Shown one piece after another: positions 55,681 through 64,000 of a stretch of DNA of 64,000 bases. Made by a program: the position numbers and the translations under genes. The notes beneath the pieces were generated by a model, which was not told where the DNA came from, did not search any database, and was given only the letters and a program-made list of their open reading frames with translations. The stretch's first letter is position 1, and each line of letters begins with the position of its first letter. The DNA lies in assembly GCA_039621445.1 (NCBI GenBank), contig CP154956.1, positions 33,515,437-33,579,436 of the forward strand. The letters run 5' to 3'. Source of the DNA: Euglena gracilis. Lineage: Eukaryota > Euglenida > Euglenophyceae > Euglenales.

Positions 55681-56630
55681 GCGTTATCAGAGTGCCTTTG
55701 CACTTCTGTGGGTAATTTTGGAACAAATGGGGGTGCCCCCCCCCTGAAGCCACCACTGACCAAGTGGCTGACGCTTTAATACAATTATTCCAATTTTCAA
55801 AGGCCCAAGCCCGTAATGCCTATAGTGCAATGCTTTTGATTCCTGGGTTTGGTGGGCTGAGATTCCACACTCTGTTGACCCCCTACAAGAGGCTTTGGAA
55901 CCGAAACTTGGAGAAGTATGGGGCATTTTGGGATCCCCTCCCAATCCTCCTGGTGCTGGCAAAGGCGCCTATGCCCACTGATATTTGTACATTGCGTACA
56001 CAACTGATTTTTTGTTCACGCATCCTCTGTTTATACCGATCCTCAGATTTGGCACAAGTCAAACGAACCACCAGTGTGTTGGGTAGGGCACCCTACATCA
56101 AGATTAAGCGTAAAGGGCAAAAATTCCATAAATGGGAAAGAGTGGTGTCCATTCCCCAATGTCCCCAAATAAGCCCATTTCATTTAATGATGTGCTATGT
56201 GGCTGCTACACGTTTATTCGTCAGACCTGGGGGCCCCCTTCTGATTTCATCAAAACCCCCCTTCAGGGCCATAAGTGCAGACACTGTTGCTTCTATCACA
56301 AAGGATTTTTTGGCCAAGCATGGGGTGACCCACCAGGTGTGGGGGGCTCACTCCACCAGAGGAGCAGGGGTTGGTTTACTCAAAAAACTGGGCCTTTCTG
56401 CCCAAGAAGTTTGCGAAATTGGCCAATGGAAGGGGGTGGAGGCTTTTACAGCCCATTATCAAAGACTTGGCGCCCAAGGTGCCTTAGAAAATGCCCTGGC
56501 CCCCCTGATTTCAGTGCACAATCTGGCCTCACAAGGGCAAAGTGCGGAGCCCGAGGTGTCTCGTACTCCCTCGAGGGAAAAACGACAAGGGAGGAAGGAA
56601 CACCGAGGGCGAAGCGCAAAGACCTTGTGA
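55660..56630 (+). CDS. Tyrosine recombinase of element M
   Basis: The enzyme inserts the circular DNA form of DIRS-like elements by strand exchange through a tyrosine. From about 55,764 one frame stays open for 288 codons. The catalytic set is visible: Arg in LYRSSDLAQVKR, the H-x-x-R box in AHSTRGAGVG, and Tyr in FTAHYQRLGAQ. An N-terminal helical piece (LKRYQSAFALLWVILEQMG, 55,677-55,733) is in another frame, separated by a C-run, so the full protein may need one indel corrected. The ORF ends RSAKTL at TGA 56,628-56,630, inside the first inverted arm. Confidence 0.75.
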
Positions 56631-56929
56631 GCCCGACCCCCCCACCCGTAAAAGAAGATTTGTCTTCAAAAGCCCTCGGTCAGAGAGTGGGGGCCAGGGG
56701 AGGGAGAGGGGGGGGACACCCCCCAGGGGCAAGAAGCCACGTCGCCCAGTCGGAGCAGCATCGTCAGCCAACTCCGGCGAGGCGGCACTAAGCAGGGACT
56801 CCTAACCCAGCGCGTCACAATCCAAACAACACCGCCGGCGAGCAAGGCATGGCCTCACAGGGTCTTTGTGCTTCGTCCTCGGTGTCCCTTCCTCCCTTGT
56901 CGTTTGCACTCGAGGGAGTACGAATACAG

Positions 56930-57900
56930 CGGAGGAGGAGCAATTCAGAACCGACAGAGAAGCGGAAGAAGAAAATTTTGACTTCCATAAAAGATGCAAC
57001 ATACCTGGTGTCCAGCGGCCCAGAGGAGCAAGAAAGAGCCCCGGCGAAGGCTGCAGAAGCTGGAAAAGATGGAGTCCCAGCAGGCGCCAGAACAACCAAC
57101 ATGGAACAAGCGGCAGTGCAAGGAATTTCAAGGAAAGAAGAGGGGAGGAGATGGAGAAGAGGGGAGGAGCCGCAGGCGCTGGAGACGATGACGGGGCAGC
57201 AGCAGAACACCAGTCCATGGCCGTCGCAACCCTCCCTCTTTCCAGTCTCCCAGAAAAAATTGGAATCCAAAAGTTCAACGACGGCCATGGACCCTGGACA
57301 ACTTTGGTCAGGAAGACAAGAATACAGAAGGGGAATACCATCACAGGTCCAACAAACTCCCACCCTTTCTCTCTATCCCCCCTTTCAGGGGAAAAAACAC
57401 GGGCTATGGCAGCCTTTCAACAGATATCAGATTTCCAAAGGAGGCAAGTCATCATGGCTATGGCAGCCATCATCCAGAAGGACCTGGGGTCCAGAATCAA
57501 GGCTATGGCAGCCATCATTCAAGAGGGCAGTGGGCCCAGGGGAAAGGCTATGGCAGCCAGTACCCCAGCCTGGAAAGATCCCATTGGGGAAAGGTATGCC
57601 CAACTTTCCCCCCAGAAATTTCAAAACAAACCCCACAGGAGCAGCAAGCCACTGCCAAAAACAAGCCATGGTGGCCTATATGGGGAATCCAGAAGGACAG
57701 AGAGGGGAAAGTGCTGGAGAAAAGGCCAATGGAGGCCAAGCAGGCCTGAGTGCCATTGGAAGCCAAATAGCCCTGAAGGCAAATGGTGGCCAAAATCATC
57801 AAGGCCATCCACACATCAGCCCTTGGGGGGGGGAGGCCCAAGATTGGCTCAAGCAGGCCCCCCCCAGGAGATAATCAGCCCAGCATTATATGTACCCCCC
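56930..57900 (+). pseudogene. Gag-like region of element N
   Basis: Two overlapping frames (56,849-57,874 and 56,866-58,263) are open. The region has a degenerate tandem repeat with the DNA core GGCTATGGCAGCC at about 57,405, 57,455, 57,500 and 57,545, giving LWQP or GYGS depending on frame. It parallels the repeated gag of element M but with a different unit. The coding frame is not determinable by eye. Confidence 0.4.
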
Positions 57901-58975
57901 CACAACAGACACAGAAGAGAGGTATTAAACCTGCTAAGGGGAGGGGTTATGGCAGATCTTACCCTCCGCACTCAAATGTCCAAAAACGTTCCCTTCAAAA
58001 CCCACCAAGAAATAATAACTGCCCAGAAGATTCTGAGAGAATACGAATGTGCAGGGGAAACCAGGCGAATTCCCCCAGAGGAGGCAAAACATTTTGTCCC
58101 TTACTTCATCATTTCCAAAAAAGAAGGTGAAAAGACAAAAGAGAGACTGATTTCAGATTCCTCGACAGTTAAACCTCCACTTCACCCCCCAGAAGTTCAG
58201 ATTGGAGCACATGGGAAACATCTTCCCATATTTAAGAAAAGGTTGGTTTTGTGGAAAAATTGACCTGAAAGATGCTTATTTCAATCTACAGCTGCACAGC
58301 AGCTTAGAAACGTATGTTTGCATGCAGGTGGGGGAGAAACCTGGCAGTTTCAAGCTGCATGTTTGGCATCAGCAGCCTGCAACAAAAATTTATGACTCTC
58401 ATGAGAGTCTGGGAAAGAAAATGGAGGGAGGAAGGCAAGGTAGTTTTCATTTACCTAGACGACATTTTGCTGTTAGCCCCCAGCAAAAGGACAGCAGCCC
58501 AGCACTTGGCAGAACTAAAACAGGACCTTTTACTGGCAAAAAGATCCAGAGGAGTACACCAAGGAACATAAACATTTTTCACAAGACTCTGAAATTTTTC
58601 AAAAACCACATCACCCCAGAGGTGGACATGTTTTGCACACCCAGCAACAAGAAATTCCCCAAGTTCATTGGCCGATACCCCCACCAAGGGGCTTTGTTGG
58701 TAGATGCTCTGAAGGCATATTTGATGGGTCTCCCCCCAGTTTATGCCAACACCCCCCTGGAGCATCATTCCCCAGTGGGTTCAGAGATTAATGCTAAACC
58801 CAGACCAGATTTGTCTGTTGATTGTACCCCACTGGGCTTCGACATCATGGTGGCGCCAATTAATGTCAATCAGGCAGCCAGGCAGCAAGGTTTTGCTGGT
58901 ACCCCCCAATGGGGTCTGTTCACCAACTGCTGGGGGGAGGAGATGCCCCCCCAAGGTGGAATTTGGCCTGCTTGA
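57900..58975 (+). pseudogene. Truncated RT-RNase H of element N
   Basis: RT motifs appear in three frames: HFVPYFIISKKEGEKTKERL ISD, then CGKIDLKDAYFNLQLH (about 58,260), then VVFIYLDDILLLAPSKR (about 58,450). Immediately after it jumps to the RNase H end ITPEVDMFCTPSNKKFPKFI (about 58,610). Compared with element M, about 0.8 kb between YLDD and the RNase H tail is missing. It is non-functional. Confidence 0.75.
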
Positions 58976-58981
58976 TTGTGT

Positions 58982-59870
58982 CAGGCAAATATTACAATCC
59001 CAGGACTTTTCGATGTCCAGTATCGACACTTACATAAAAAATCTGGGAAATGTCAAAAGATATGACTCAGCCTTCAGGACATTGGTGGGCCAGTTGTTGC
59101 ACAAAGGGGTTCCACTGCAGGATTGCACAGTCCACAGGATGGCTGAAGCCATCCTTGATCTTGCTGTTCTTAGCATCAATACTGCACGAAATGCATATGC
59201 AGCAGCCTTATTACTCCCAGGGTTTGGGTCATTGAGGCTTTTCCCTCTTCTGGCACCATTGAAAAGGAAATGGAATTCCAATGTCTGCAAGTATGCCCAT
59301 TTTTGGGACCCCACAGATTTCCTTGAAAACATCATGGGGAATTCAACAACTCTCTCAGAACTATCTGTGAAAGAGCTCAGAAACAGACTCATCATCTGTT
59401 GGAGGCTTTTGGCCCTCCACAGGGGGGTTGATCTAGCCAGAACACAGCGAAAAATCAGTTTCGGGGGAGAAAAAAATTTCATTTTATTGCAAAGGAAAGG
59501 GTGGCAATTCCCCAAATGGGAGGAAGTCTTGAAGTTACCGCACACCCCCTCATAAGCCCCTGGCATTTATTGCAAGAGTATGTGGCAAGGACAGCCCGCA
59601 TGGTTGGGCACAAAAATAATTTGTTGTGGTATTTAGATTGTAAACGACTTTTGACATCAGAAAGAGTGAATTCCCTGACCAAAGAAATTCTGCAAGAGGG
59701 GGGGGGTGGACACCACCCACTGTAAACCCCGCAGCGCCAGAGGGGCTGGGGTTTTATGGTGGAAAAATGCTGGTTTGCAAGTGGAAGAAGTCCAGCAATT
59801 GGGTCAGTGGAAAAATTTTGGGGCCTTCCAAGCGCATTATTTGCGACTCGGGGTCGTTTCAAAAATTCAA
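58982..59870 (+). pseudogene. Degenerate tyrosine recombinase of element N
   Basis: The N-terminal part (SIDTYIKNLGNVKRYDSAFR, then WRLLALHRGVDLARTQRK with the first catalytic Arg region) is open to 59,555. The frame then shifts. The catalytic box reads PRSARGAG instead of HSTRGAG, so the key His is replaced by Arg, and the Tyr region survives as FQAHYLRLG. The loss of the His together with frameshifts indicates a dead recombinase. Confidence 0.75.
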
Positions 59871-60299
59871 AAAATTATGGCCCAAAGGGGGGTGCACAGT
59901 ACCTCACCATCTCGCAGTGCGGAGCCCGAATGGTCTCGGACTCCCACGACAGAGGAAGGGGGAGGAAGGGACCAAGAGGGCGGAGCACAAGAATATGGTG
60001 AGCCCAACCCTGCCACCCAAAAAATCAGCAGAAAAAGGAAAACATCCCAAACAGAAAGGGGACCCCCGACCAAGCAACCATGTGAAGGTGGGGGGGGCGG
60101 GGCCACGACGGTTCAGCTTCGCCAAGGTGTCGGTGGAGGACTCATCATCGCCAACTCCGGCAACAAAGGCGCAGTAAGAAGAACCCCCCGCGCACGCACA
60201 AACACACCAGAACAGAACAGCCGGCAAGGAAAGCAGGACCTCACCATCTTCTTGTGCTCCGCCCTCTTGGTCCCTTCCTCCCCCTTCCTCTGTCGTGGG

Positions 60300-60410
60300 A
60301 GTCCGAGTGTACCGCCAAAAAAAATTGTGTATCAATGTGTATCGCCAATTTTTTTTTGCAATCCTGTGAATCGCCAAAAAAATTTGTGCACCCCTGTGTG
60401 TCTCAGTCTC
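60300..60410 (+). repeat. GTGTATCGCC tandem array, copy 1
   Basis: Diverged 17-20 bp units of the form GTGTATCGCC followed by A-run/T-run lie directly outside the right arm of element N. The same unit precedes the left end of N at 51,949-51,975 and recurs at 62,150-62,460 and, inverted, at 62,935-63,080. Confidence 0.6.
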
Positions 60411-60483
60411 TTCTCACAGCAATAAAGCAAATGTCTTCTGCGTCGGTGCGCAGCGAGGACAACAGCCAGGCGAATCGGAGGAT

Positions 60484-61855
60484 ATGGAGAGCGACAACCC
60501 TCAATCGCCCCAAGGAGACTCCAATGTCCAACCCAGAAAGAAATTAAAATTGCCTGGCCGTGGCAGGCCAATGAAAGAAAAAAATACTCCAAAGCATTTC
60601 GCAAAATGGTCGTCCGTGGCTCCAGCATGATCCAGCTGCGGGAATGCAGGTGCTCGGCGTGTCATCCTTTCAGACAACATCCAAAAGGTTGTGGCGGGGG
60701 GAAAAAAGAACGCCCTCATGCCGCCCTTCAAATTGTTTTTTTATCGGATTTGCGAGAACCACAAGGATGGATCGTATGACGGTGCTGCTGTTGGTATGAT
60801 GAATTCAATGAACACATCTTTATCCCAGGCCATGATTTCCTTACCAGCATCGGTGATTCCAAAGGCAAAGGTATTATTTCGGACAGCTCTGTTCATGGCA
60901 AGGAATGGTTTGAGTTACACCAAACTCCAAACTTTGTTGGGGTGGCAGCAGGCCAGTGGGGTGGATTATGATCTGCGCTTCGCTTCTCGCTACATCCCAG
61001 TGATCCTGAAGCATCTTGCTGATGCATCCAGGGAGCACACACGCAAGCTGTGGCCACTGGCAACGGCGCGGGCATTGATGATCGATCAGGTAAAGGAGGC
61101 CGGCCTTCAATCGGTCTCCGTGACAGCCCGGACTTTCAGCCAAAAGACTTTTACCCAGTTTGTTGTTGGTATCGAGGAAATACTCGGTGAAGGGCGATGT
61201 GCACGATCTGTTAAAGCTGCCATGGCCAAAGTTTATGCTGGGGTTAATGTCACCGCCTGGTTGGATACCAATTTGGTTGGCTTGTGACGGCGGTGCATCT
61301 GTTTTGACGAGGTGACGGTGCGAACCAGCACCTGCCCCGATGCGGAGTTGGTGGCGGAATCAGTTCGCCGGTGGGCTGGTTCCTACGACCGCAGGACAGC
61401 CCGAAGGCAGTTGCGGACCTCCCTGGCTGACGAGGCGGCCACCTCCTCAAAGGGGTTTTCATCTTGTGATGCAGAGAGTGATGGAGACACAGAGAGTATA
61501 TCATAAAATTTTGGTTCCTCTTCTTCTTATTTGAATGAACATTCAGAGGGAACATCGTCAGCTGCATTTGTGACATTTCACCCTCTTTCAATCGTCTCTC
61601 AAAAAATAGAAGAGGAGCCACAAAATGTCCCCCCCAGACAGTGCGTTGTATTCCTGCTCATGGTTTCAAGATGTCGTTACCAACAACCCGATTCTCGGCC
61701 GTTTTGCAACTTGATTGCGGAATGAGGGGTTTGACACCAAATAAACAATTCAAATTCTCAGCGTGGAAGACATGAGTCGTCTGGGCATTCCACCTGGTGT
61801 GAGAAGGTTATTGGAGGATGCCAAGAAACGCGTCCTTGGATCGACGTCCAACTGA
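60484..61855 (+). pseudogene. Intronless decayed gene with AT-hook-like and SAM-like segments
   Basis: From ATG 60,484 one frame reads MESDNPQSPQ, then KKLKLPGRGRPMKEKNTPKH (a GRGRP AT-hook-like motif). A 198-codon block (60,691-61,287) includes VLFRTALFMARNGLSYTKLQ TLLGWQQASGVDY, reminiscent of hAT-related DUF4371-type proteins. A Ser-rich stretch follows and, after a frame change at a C-run near 61,630, a SAM-like end (SWFQDVVTNNPILGRFAT... EDMSRLGIPPGVRRLLEDAK). In-frame stops are TGA 60,628, TGA 61,285, TAA 61,504, TGA 61,712 and TAA 61,742. The similarity to hAT-type proteins is a weak impression; the SAM-like end is clearer. Confidence 0.45.
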
Positions 61856-62149
61856 CAATTTCAATCCCAAATGTGTGTGATCATCTGACAAGTGCCAAAA
61901 AAAACAACAGTCTAAAAAGCAAAACAAAATCAAAAAAGTGCAAAGTCAAATAAATAAAAGTAAAAAAAAAGAACAGGTGATCCGGGATATGGGCATGTGC
62001 AAATGTACCGGGGCTCTGCATTTGCCATTCGAGGGAGTAGCGCCCCTCCACCTACAACAGCAGCAGGGTGAGATTCCCTGCCACGCTTTTGCGGGTTGAT
62101 CCGGGGCCAATGTCCGCTCAACTTTACGGCAATTGTGTCAACAGATCAA

Positions 62150-62460
62150 CCCGTACTTTCTGTATTTTTTTGTGTATTCATGCATTCTTTGTGTATCGAA
62201 AATTTTTTTTGCATCCTGTGTATCGCCAAAATTTTTTATGTATCCATGTGTATCACAAAAAAGATTTCGTGTATCCCTGTGCACCTAGGTAGGATACACA
62301 CTAAGGAGAGGTCTGATGGGATCTCTGTTCAGACCACTCATTAGTGTGCTTCCAAGATACACAGTAATACGCAAATTTTCTTTTGGAGATACAAAGGGGA
62401 ACACAATTTTTTTCTGGTGATGCACAGGGGACACCAATTTTTTGCACACACAAATCCGAT
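62150..62460 (+). repeat. GTGTATC-type tandem arrays, copies 2 and 3
   Basis: About five diverged units run from 62,160 to 62,285 on the plus strand. From 62,345 to 62,460 the same motif runs inverted (GATACACAG...AACACAATTTTTT). The stretch has no coding role that I can see. Confidence 0.55.
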
Positions 62461-62475
62461 TTCGGGATACAAAAA

Positions 62476-62477
<2 letters not shown>

Positions 62478-62524
<47 letters not shown>

Positions 62525-62660
62525 CATATTATACGTATATATATGTATATATGTATATATATGTATATGTATATATGTGTATATATACATATATGTATAT
62601 ATGTACATGTATATATATGCATATACATGTATATAGTATATAAATGTATGTATATATAGA
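62478..62660. repeat. (TTA)n and (TATG/TATA)n microsatellites
   Basis: A TTA trinucleotide run of about 15 units (62,478-62,523) is followed by about 130 bases of TATATATG-type dinucleotide-rich DNA. Apparent ORFs of poly-Asn, poly-Ile or poly-Tyr here are artefacts. Confidence 0.95.
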
Positions 62661-62934
62661 TATTGTTTATTTTGTTTTTTTTTTATTTTGTGTTTTGTGT
62701 TTTGTATTTTTTTTTTAAAACAGGTGCAAAAAATCGACGGCATCGACAAAAGGAAAAAAAATAAAAGGTCAACTGAAAAATCAAAGGTCCATCAATTCTT
62801 CCTCCTAGAGGCAGGCTCGCCGAATTGCCTCTTGGCATAAAAAAAAAATGTCACGCCCGCTCCCGCGAGGAAGTGAAAGAAGAAAACAACATTTGCTTCA
62901 TGGCTGCGGAAGGAGGACAATTACAAATAACATA

Positions 62935-63080
62935 AAAATGGGGATACACAGGAATACAATTTTTTTTTTGGGATACACAGGGAAACACAAAAAAATTTAT
63001 GGTGATACACAGGGGAACACAAAACGTTTGTTTTTTGGCGGTACACAGTACACACAAAATTATTTTTGCCGACACACACA
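62935..63080 (-). repeat. GTGTATC-type tandem array, inverted copy
   Basis: Units read GGGATACACAGG..ACACAATTTTT on the plus strand, the complement of the arrays at 60,300 and 62,160. It lies 190 bases from the inverted YR-element end at 63,270. Confidence 0.55.
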
Positions 63081-63269
63081 CTAAGGATTGTTCTGTCTCT
63101 GTTTCTTCAGAAACAGTAGGCAAAAGGAGGTCGGGTTTAGTTTTTATCGCTGGTCGTTTCTTAGAGAACGTCGACGGGAGGAGGGCAACGGAACAAGGTT
63201 GAAGTCGAAGGTCCAAAAAAGTGTGGTCACGAGTTGTTGGCAGTGATGGTCTTCGTGAATGCAATTCTC

Positions 63270-63397
63270 CTCGGAAATAACTCCAGTTGAACTCGTAGCA
63301 GTGAAATTCTTTCTCCCTGAGTTCGAAGGGCAGAATCAGGAATCAGCCAACTCCGGCAACAAAAAGCAGTAAGAAGCACCCCCGCGAGCACCAACTA
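63270..63397 (-). repeat. Inverted copy of a YR-element left end
   Basis: The complement of this segment matches 52,058-52,160 (the left end of element N) over about 100 bases with some mismatches, including GTGCTTCTTACTGCTTTTTG and CCGGAGTTGGCTGATTC. It is probably the terminus of a third, opposite-strand DIRS-like element whose body is outside the window or lost. Confidence 0.6.
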
Positions 63398-63544
63398 CAC
63401 TCGGACTCCCTGCCAACTCGTTTCTGATTTCTTCGTCATTCTGGCGTTCAATCCTCCCTCTTTTGTGAAAGTTCTGGGAAAATTCCCGTCTGAGCACATG
63501 ACAGGTGTCCGCGTGAGAGACAGGTGTAACGAAATTATGAAGCG

Positions 63545-63967
63545 TCAAAAATTCTGTCTCAGAACGTTACCAATCTTCCCCCAAAAACGTTGTTGAAACT
63601 CTGGACAGTTTTGGTGTAAAATTCTGCCAACAAAAAGAAAATTCAGGCCTGTGACCTGTTGAATGTTGATGAATGAATTCTTTTGAAAATGAGGCAAAAA
63701 TCTGTTTATTTCTGCCTCATTTTCCAACATGCCCCTAAACGGGGTACGTAATAAAATTGGAACCTGGTAACCCAAAACAGTGCATTCCCCCATCATCCCT
63801 ACCTCTGCCCCCATCCCTGTGAGCAAATTTTGCACCAGGACAATCACAGATGGAAATTTTTCATGCGTTTCAACGGGAATTTCCAACACGCTTGCCTGAT
63901 GGGAAAGCAAAGGGGGTATTTTGTGTGAGGCTGTTACTTCAAAACAAACGGAAGAAATGTACACCAT
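63545..63967 (-). CDS. Hypothetical protein, 140 aa
   Basis: The frame runs from ATG (MVYISSVCFEVTASHKIPPL) to TGA with a TGA immediately upstream of the ATG, so the start is well bounded. Composition is protein-like: VIVLVQNLLTGMGAEVGMMG, GYQVPILLRTPFRGMLENEA and FQQRFWGKIGNVLRQNF. No membrane segment is evident and I recognise no domain. It could be a single-exon gene, an exon, or part of another retroelement. Surrounding DNA is low complexity. Confidence 0.4.
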   Translation of the reverse strand: MVYISSVCFEVTASHKIPPLLSHQASVLEIPVETHEKFPSVIVLVQNLLTGMGAEVGMMGECTVLGYQVPILLRTPFRGMLENEAEINRFLPHFQKNSFINIQQVTGLNFLFVGRILHQNCPEFQQRFWGKIGNVLRQNF

Positions 63968-64000
63968 TCAGGGGAAAAACAAAAATGGAGCGAGGGGGGT

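Larger units (their letters stand above)
52189..56923 (+). mobile_element. DIRS-like tyrosine-recombinase retroelement M, nested in N
   Basis: The left end 52,189-52,292 is matched in reverse by 56,527-56,561 (35 bp exact) and 56,784-56,855 (72 bp, one mismatch seen). Complementary arms 56,562-56,632 and 56,853-56,923 close the right side. Gag-like, RT-RNase H and tyrosine-recombinase coding regions lie between, in the order usual for DIRS elements. There is no integrase, protease or LTR. Several frameshifts sit in homopolymers. Confidence 0.7.
51984..60310 (+). mobile_element. DIRS-like tyrosine-recombinase retroelement N (decayed, host of element M)
   Basis: The left end 51,984-52,106 has two inverted partners at the right: 59,902-59,935 (for 51,984-52,017) and 60,150-60,242 (for about 52,012-52,106). 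This is the split inverted-repeat plus internal-complement layout of DIRS elements. The arms 59,936-59,998 and about 60,238-60,303 are also complementary. Gag, RT and YR remnants lie at 56,930-59,860. The left 0.2 kb is separated from the body by element M. That M is nested in N is an inference from the paired ends. Confidence 0.65.

Noticed and set aside
60484-61855. Reassigned stop codons (TGA/TAA as sense)
   Set aside because: TGA, TAA and TAG all end sensible ORFs elsewhere in the window and none interrupts the 1,807-codon ORF, so decay by C-to-T change is simpler.
62383-62659. ORFs over the TTA and TATG repeats
   Set aside because: Pure microsatellite translation (poly-Tyr, Ile or Asn) in all frames.
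1-64000. CRISPR array, rRNA genes, spliced-leader gene or bacterial operons
   Set aside because: The tandem units seen are diverged and lack spacers of regular length; no rRNA, spliced-leader or Shine-Dalgarno-led gene clusters were recognised on reading.

Overview
The window is eukaryotic nuclear DNA from a large, repeat-packed genome. It holds no bacterial operons, and most of it is retroelements nested in one another around the exons of at least one host gene. A dinoflagellate or similar microalga is the best guess. The reasons are the style of the Ty3/gypsy polymerase (GVKNGPAMFQRM-type RT), a cytosine-methyltransferase domain inside a retroelement, lysine-glycine-rich Gag tails, and a few exon ends that fit GC splice donors. 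I found no spliced-leader relic, so the lineage is inference.

Region 1 (1-13,575) carries short minus-strand exons of an unrecognised gene whose C-terminal half is coiled coil, ending at a stop at 135-137. Several exons are exact multiples of three with AG/GT borders. The introns are full of G/C homopolymer runs, GGCGCC hairpins and MITE-like repeats.

Region 2 (13,581-30,339) is a complete 16.8 kb Ty3/gypsy chromovirus (copy 1). It has identical 429-bp LTRs, a GAAGG target duplication, a tRNA-iMet primer site and a polypurine tract. Gag ends in UAG, followed by a strong stem-loop, and pol lies in the same frame beyond it. An uninterrupted 1,807-codon ORF of unknown function sits where env would be. 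Gag and pol are broken by frameshifts.

Region 3 (about 31,100-51,800) is an older GC-rich LTR element (E0), with a primer site, a coiled-coil Gag and a downstream cytosine-methyltransferase domain. It has been split twice. A 1,023-bp miniature LTR element (TRIM) with a tRNA-Val-like Pol III module in each LTR sits inside gag (TSD CCGGT). A second chromovirus copy (35,774-50,832, TSD CAAAG) sits in the Gag tail. Copy 2 has a scrambled 5' LTR, a frameshifted gag, one stop in pol and a 1.66 kb deletion in the accessory ORF.

Region 4 (51,984-60,310) is a pair of tyrosine-recombinase (DIRS-like) retroelements, a younger one (M, 52,189-56,923) apparently nested in a decayed one (N). Both show the split inverted-repeat layout of DIRS elements. 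Region 5 (60,400-64,000) has an intronless decayed gene with AT-hook-like and SAM-like parts, low-complexity arrays, another inverted YR-element end, and an unknown 140-aa ORF on the minus strand.

The TSDs and nesting give an order of events: E0 first, then TRIM and chromovirus copy 2 inside it, with copy 1 very recent (no LTR differences seen). Many frameshifts lie in homopolymers, so some may be assembly errors rather than true decay.
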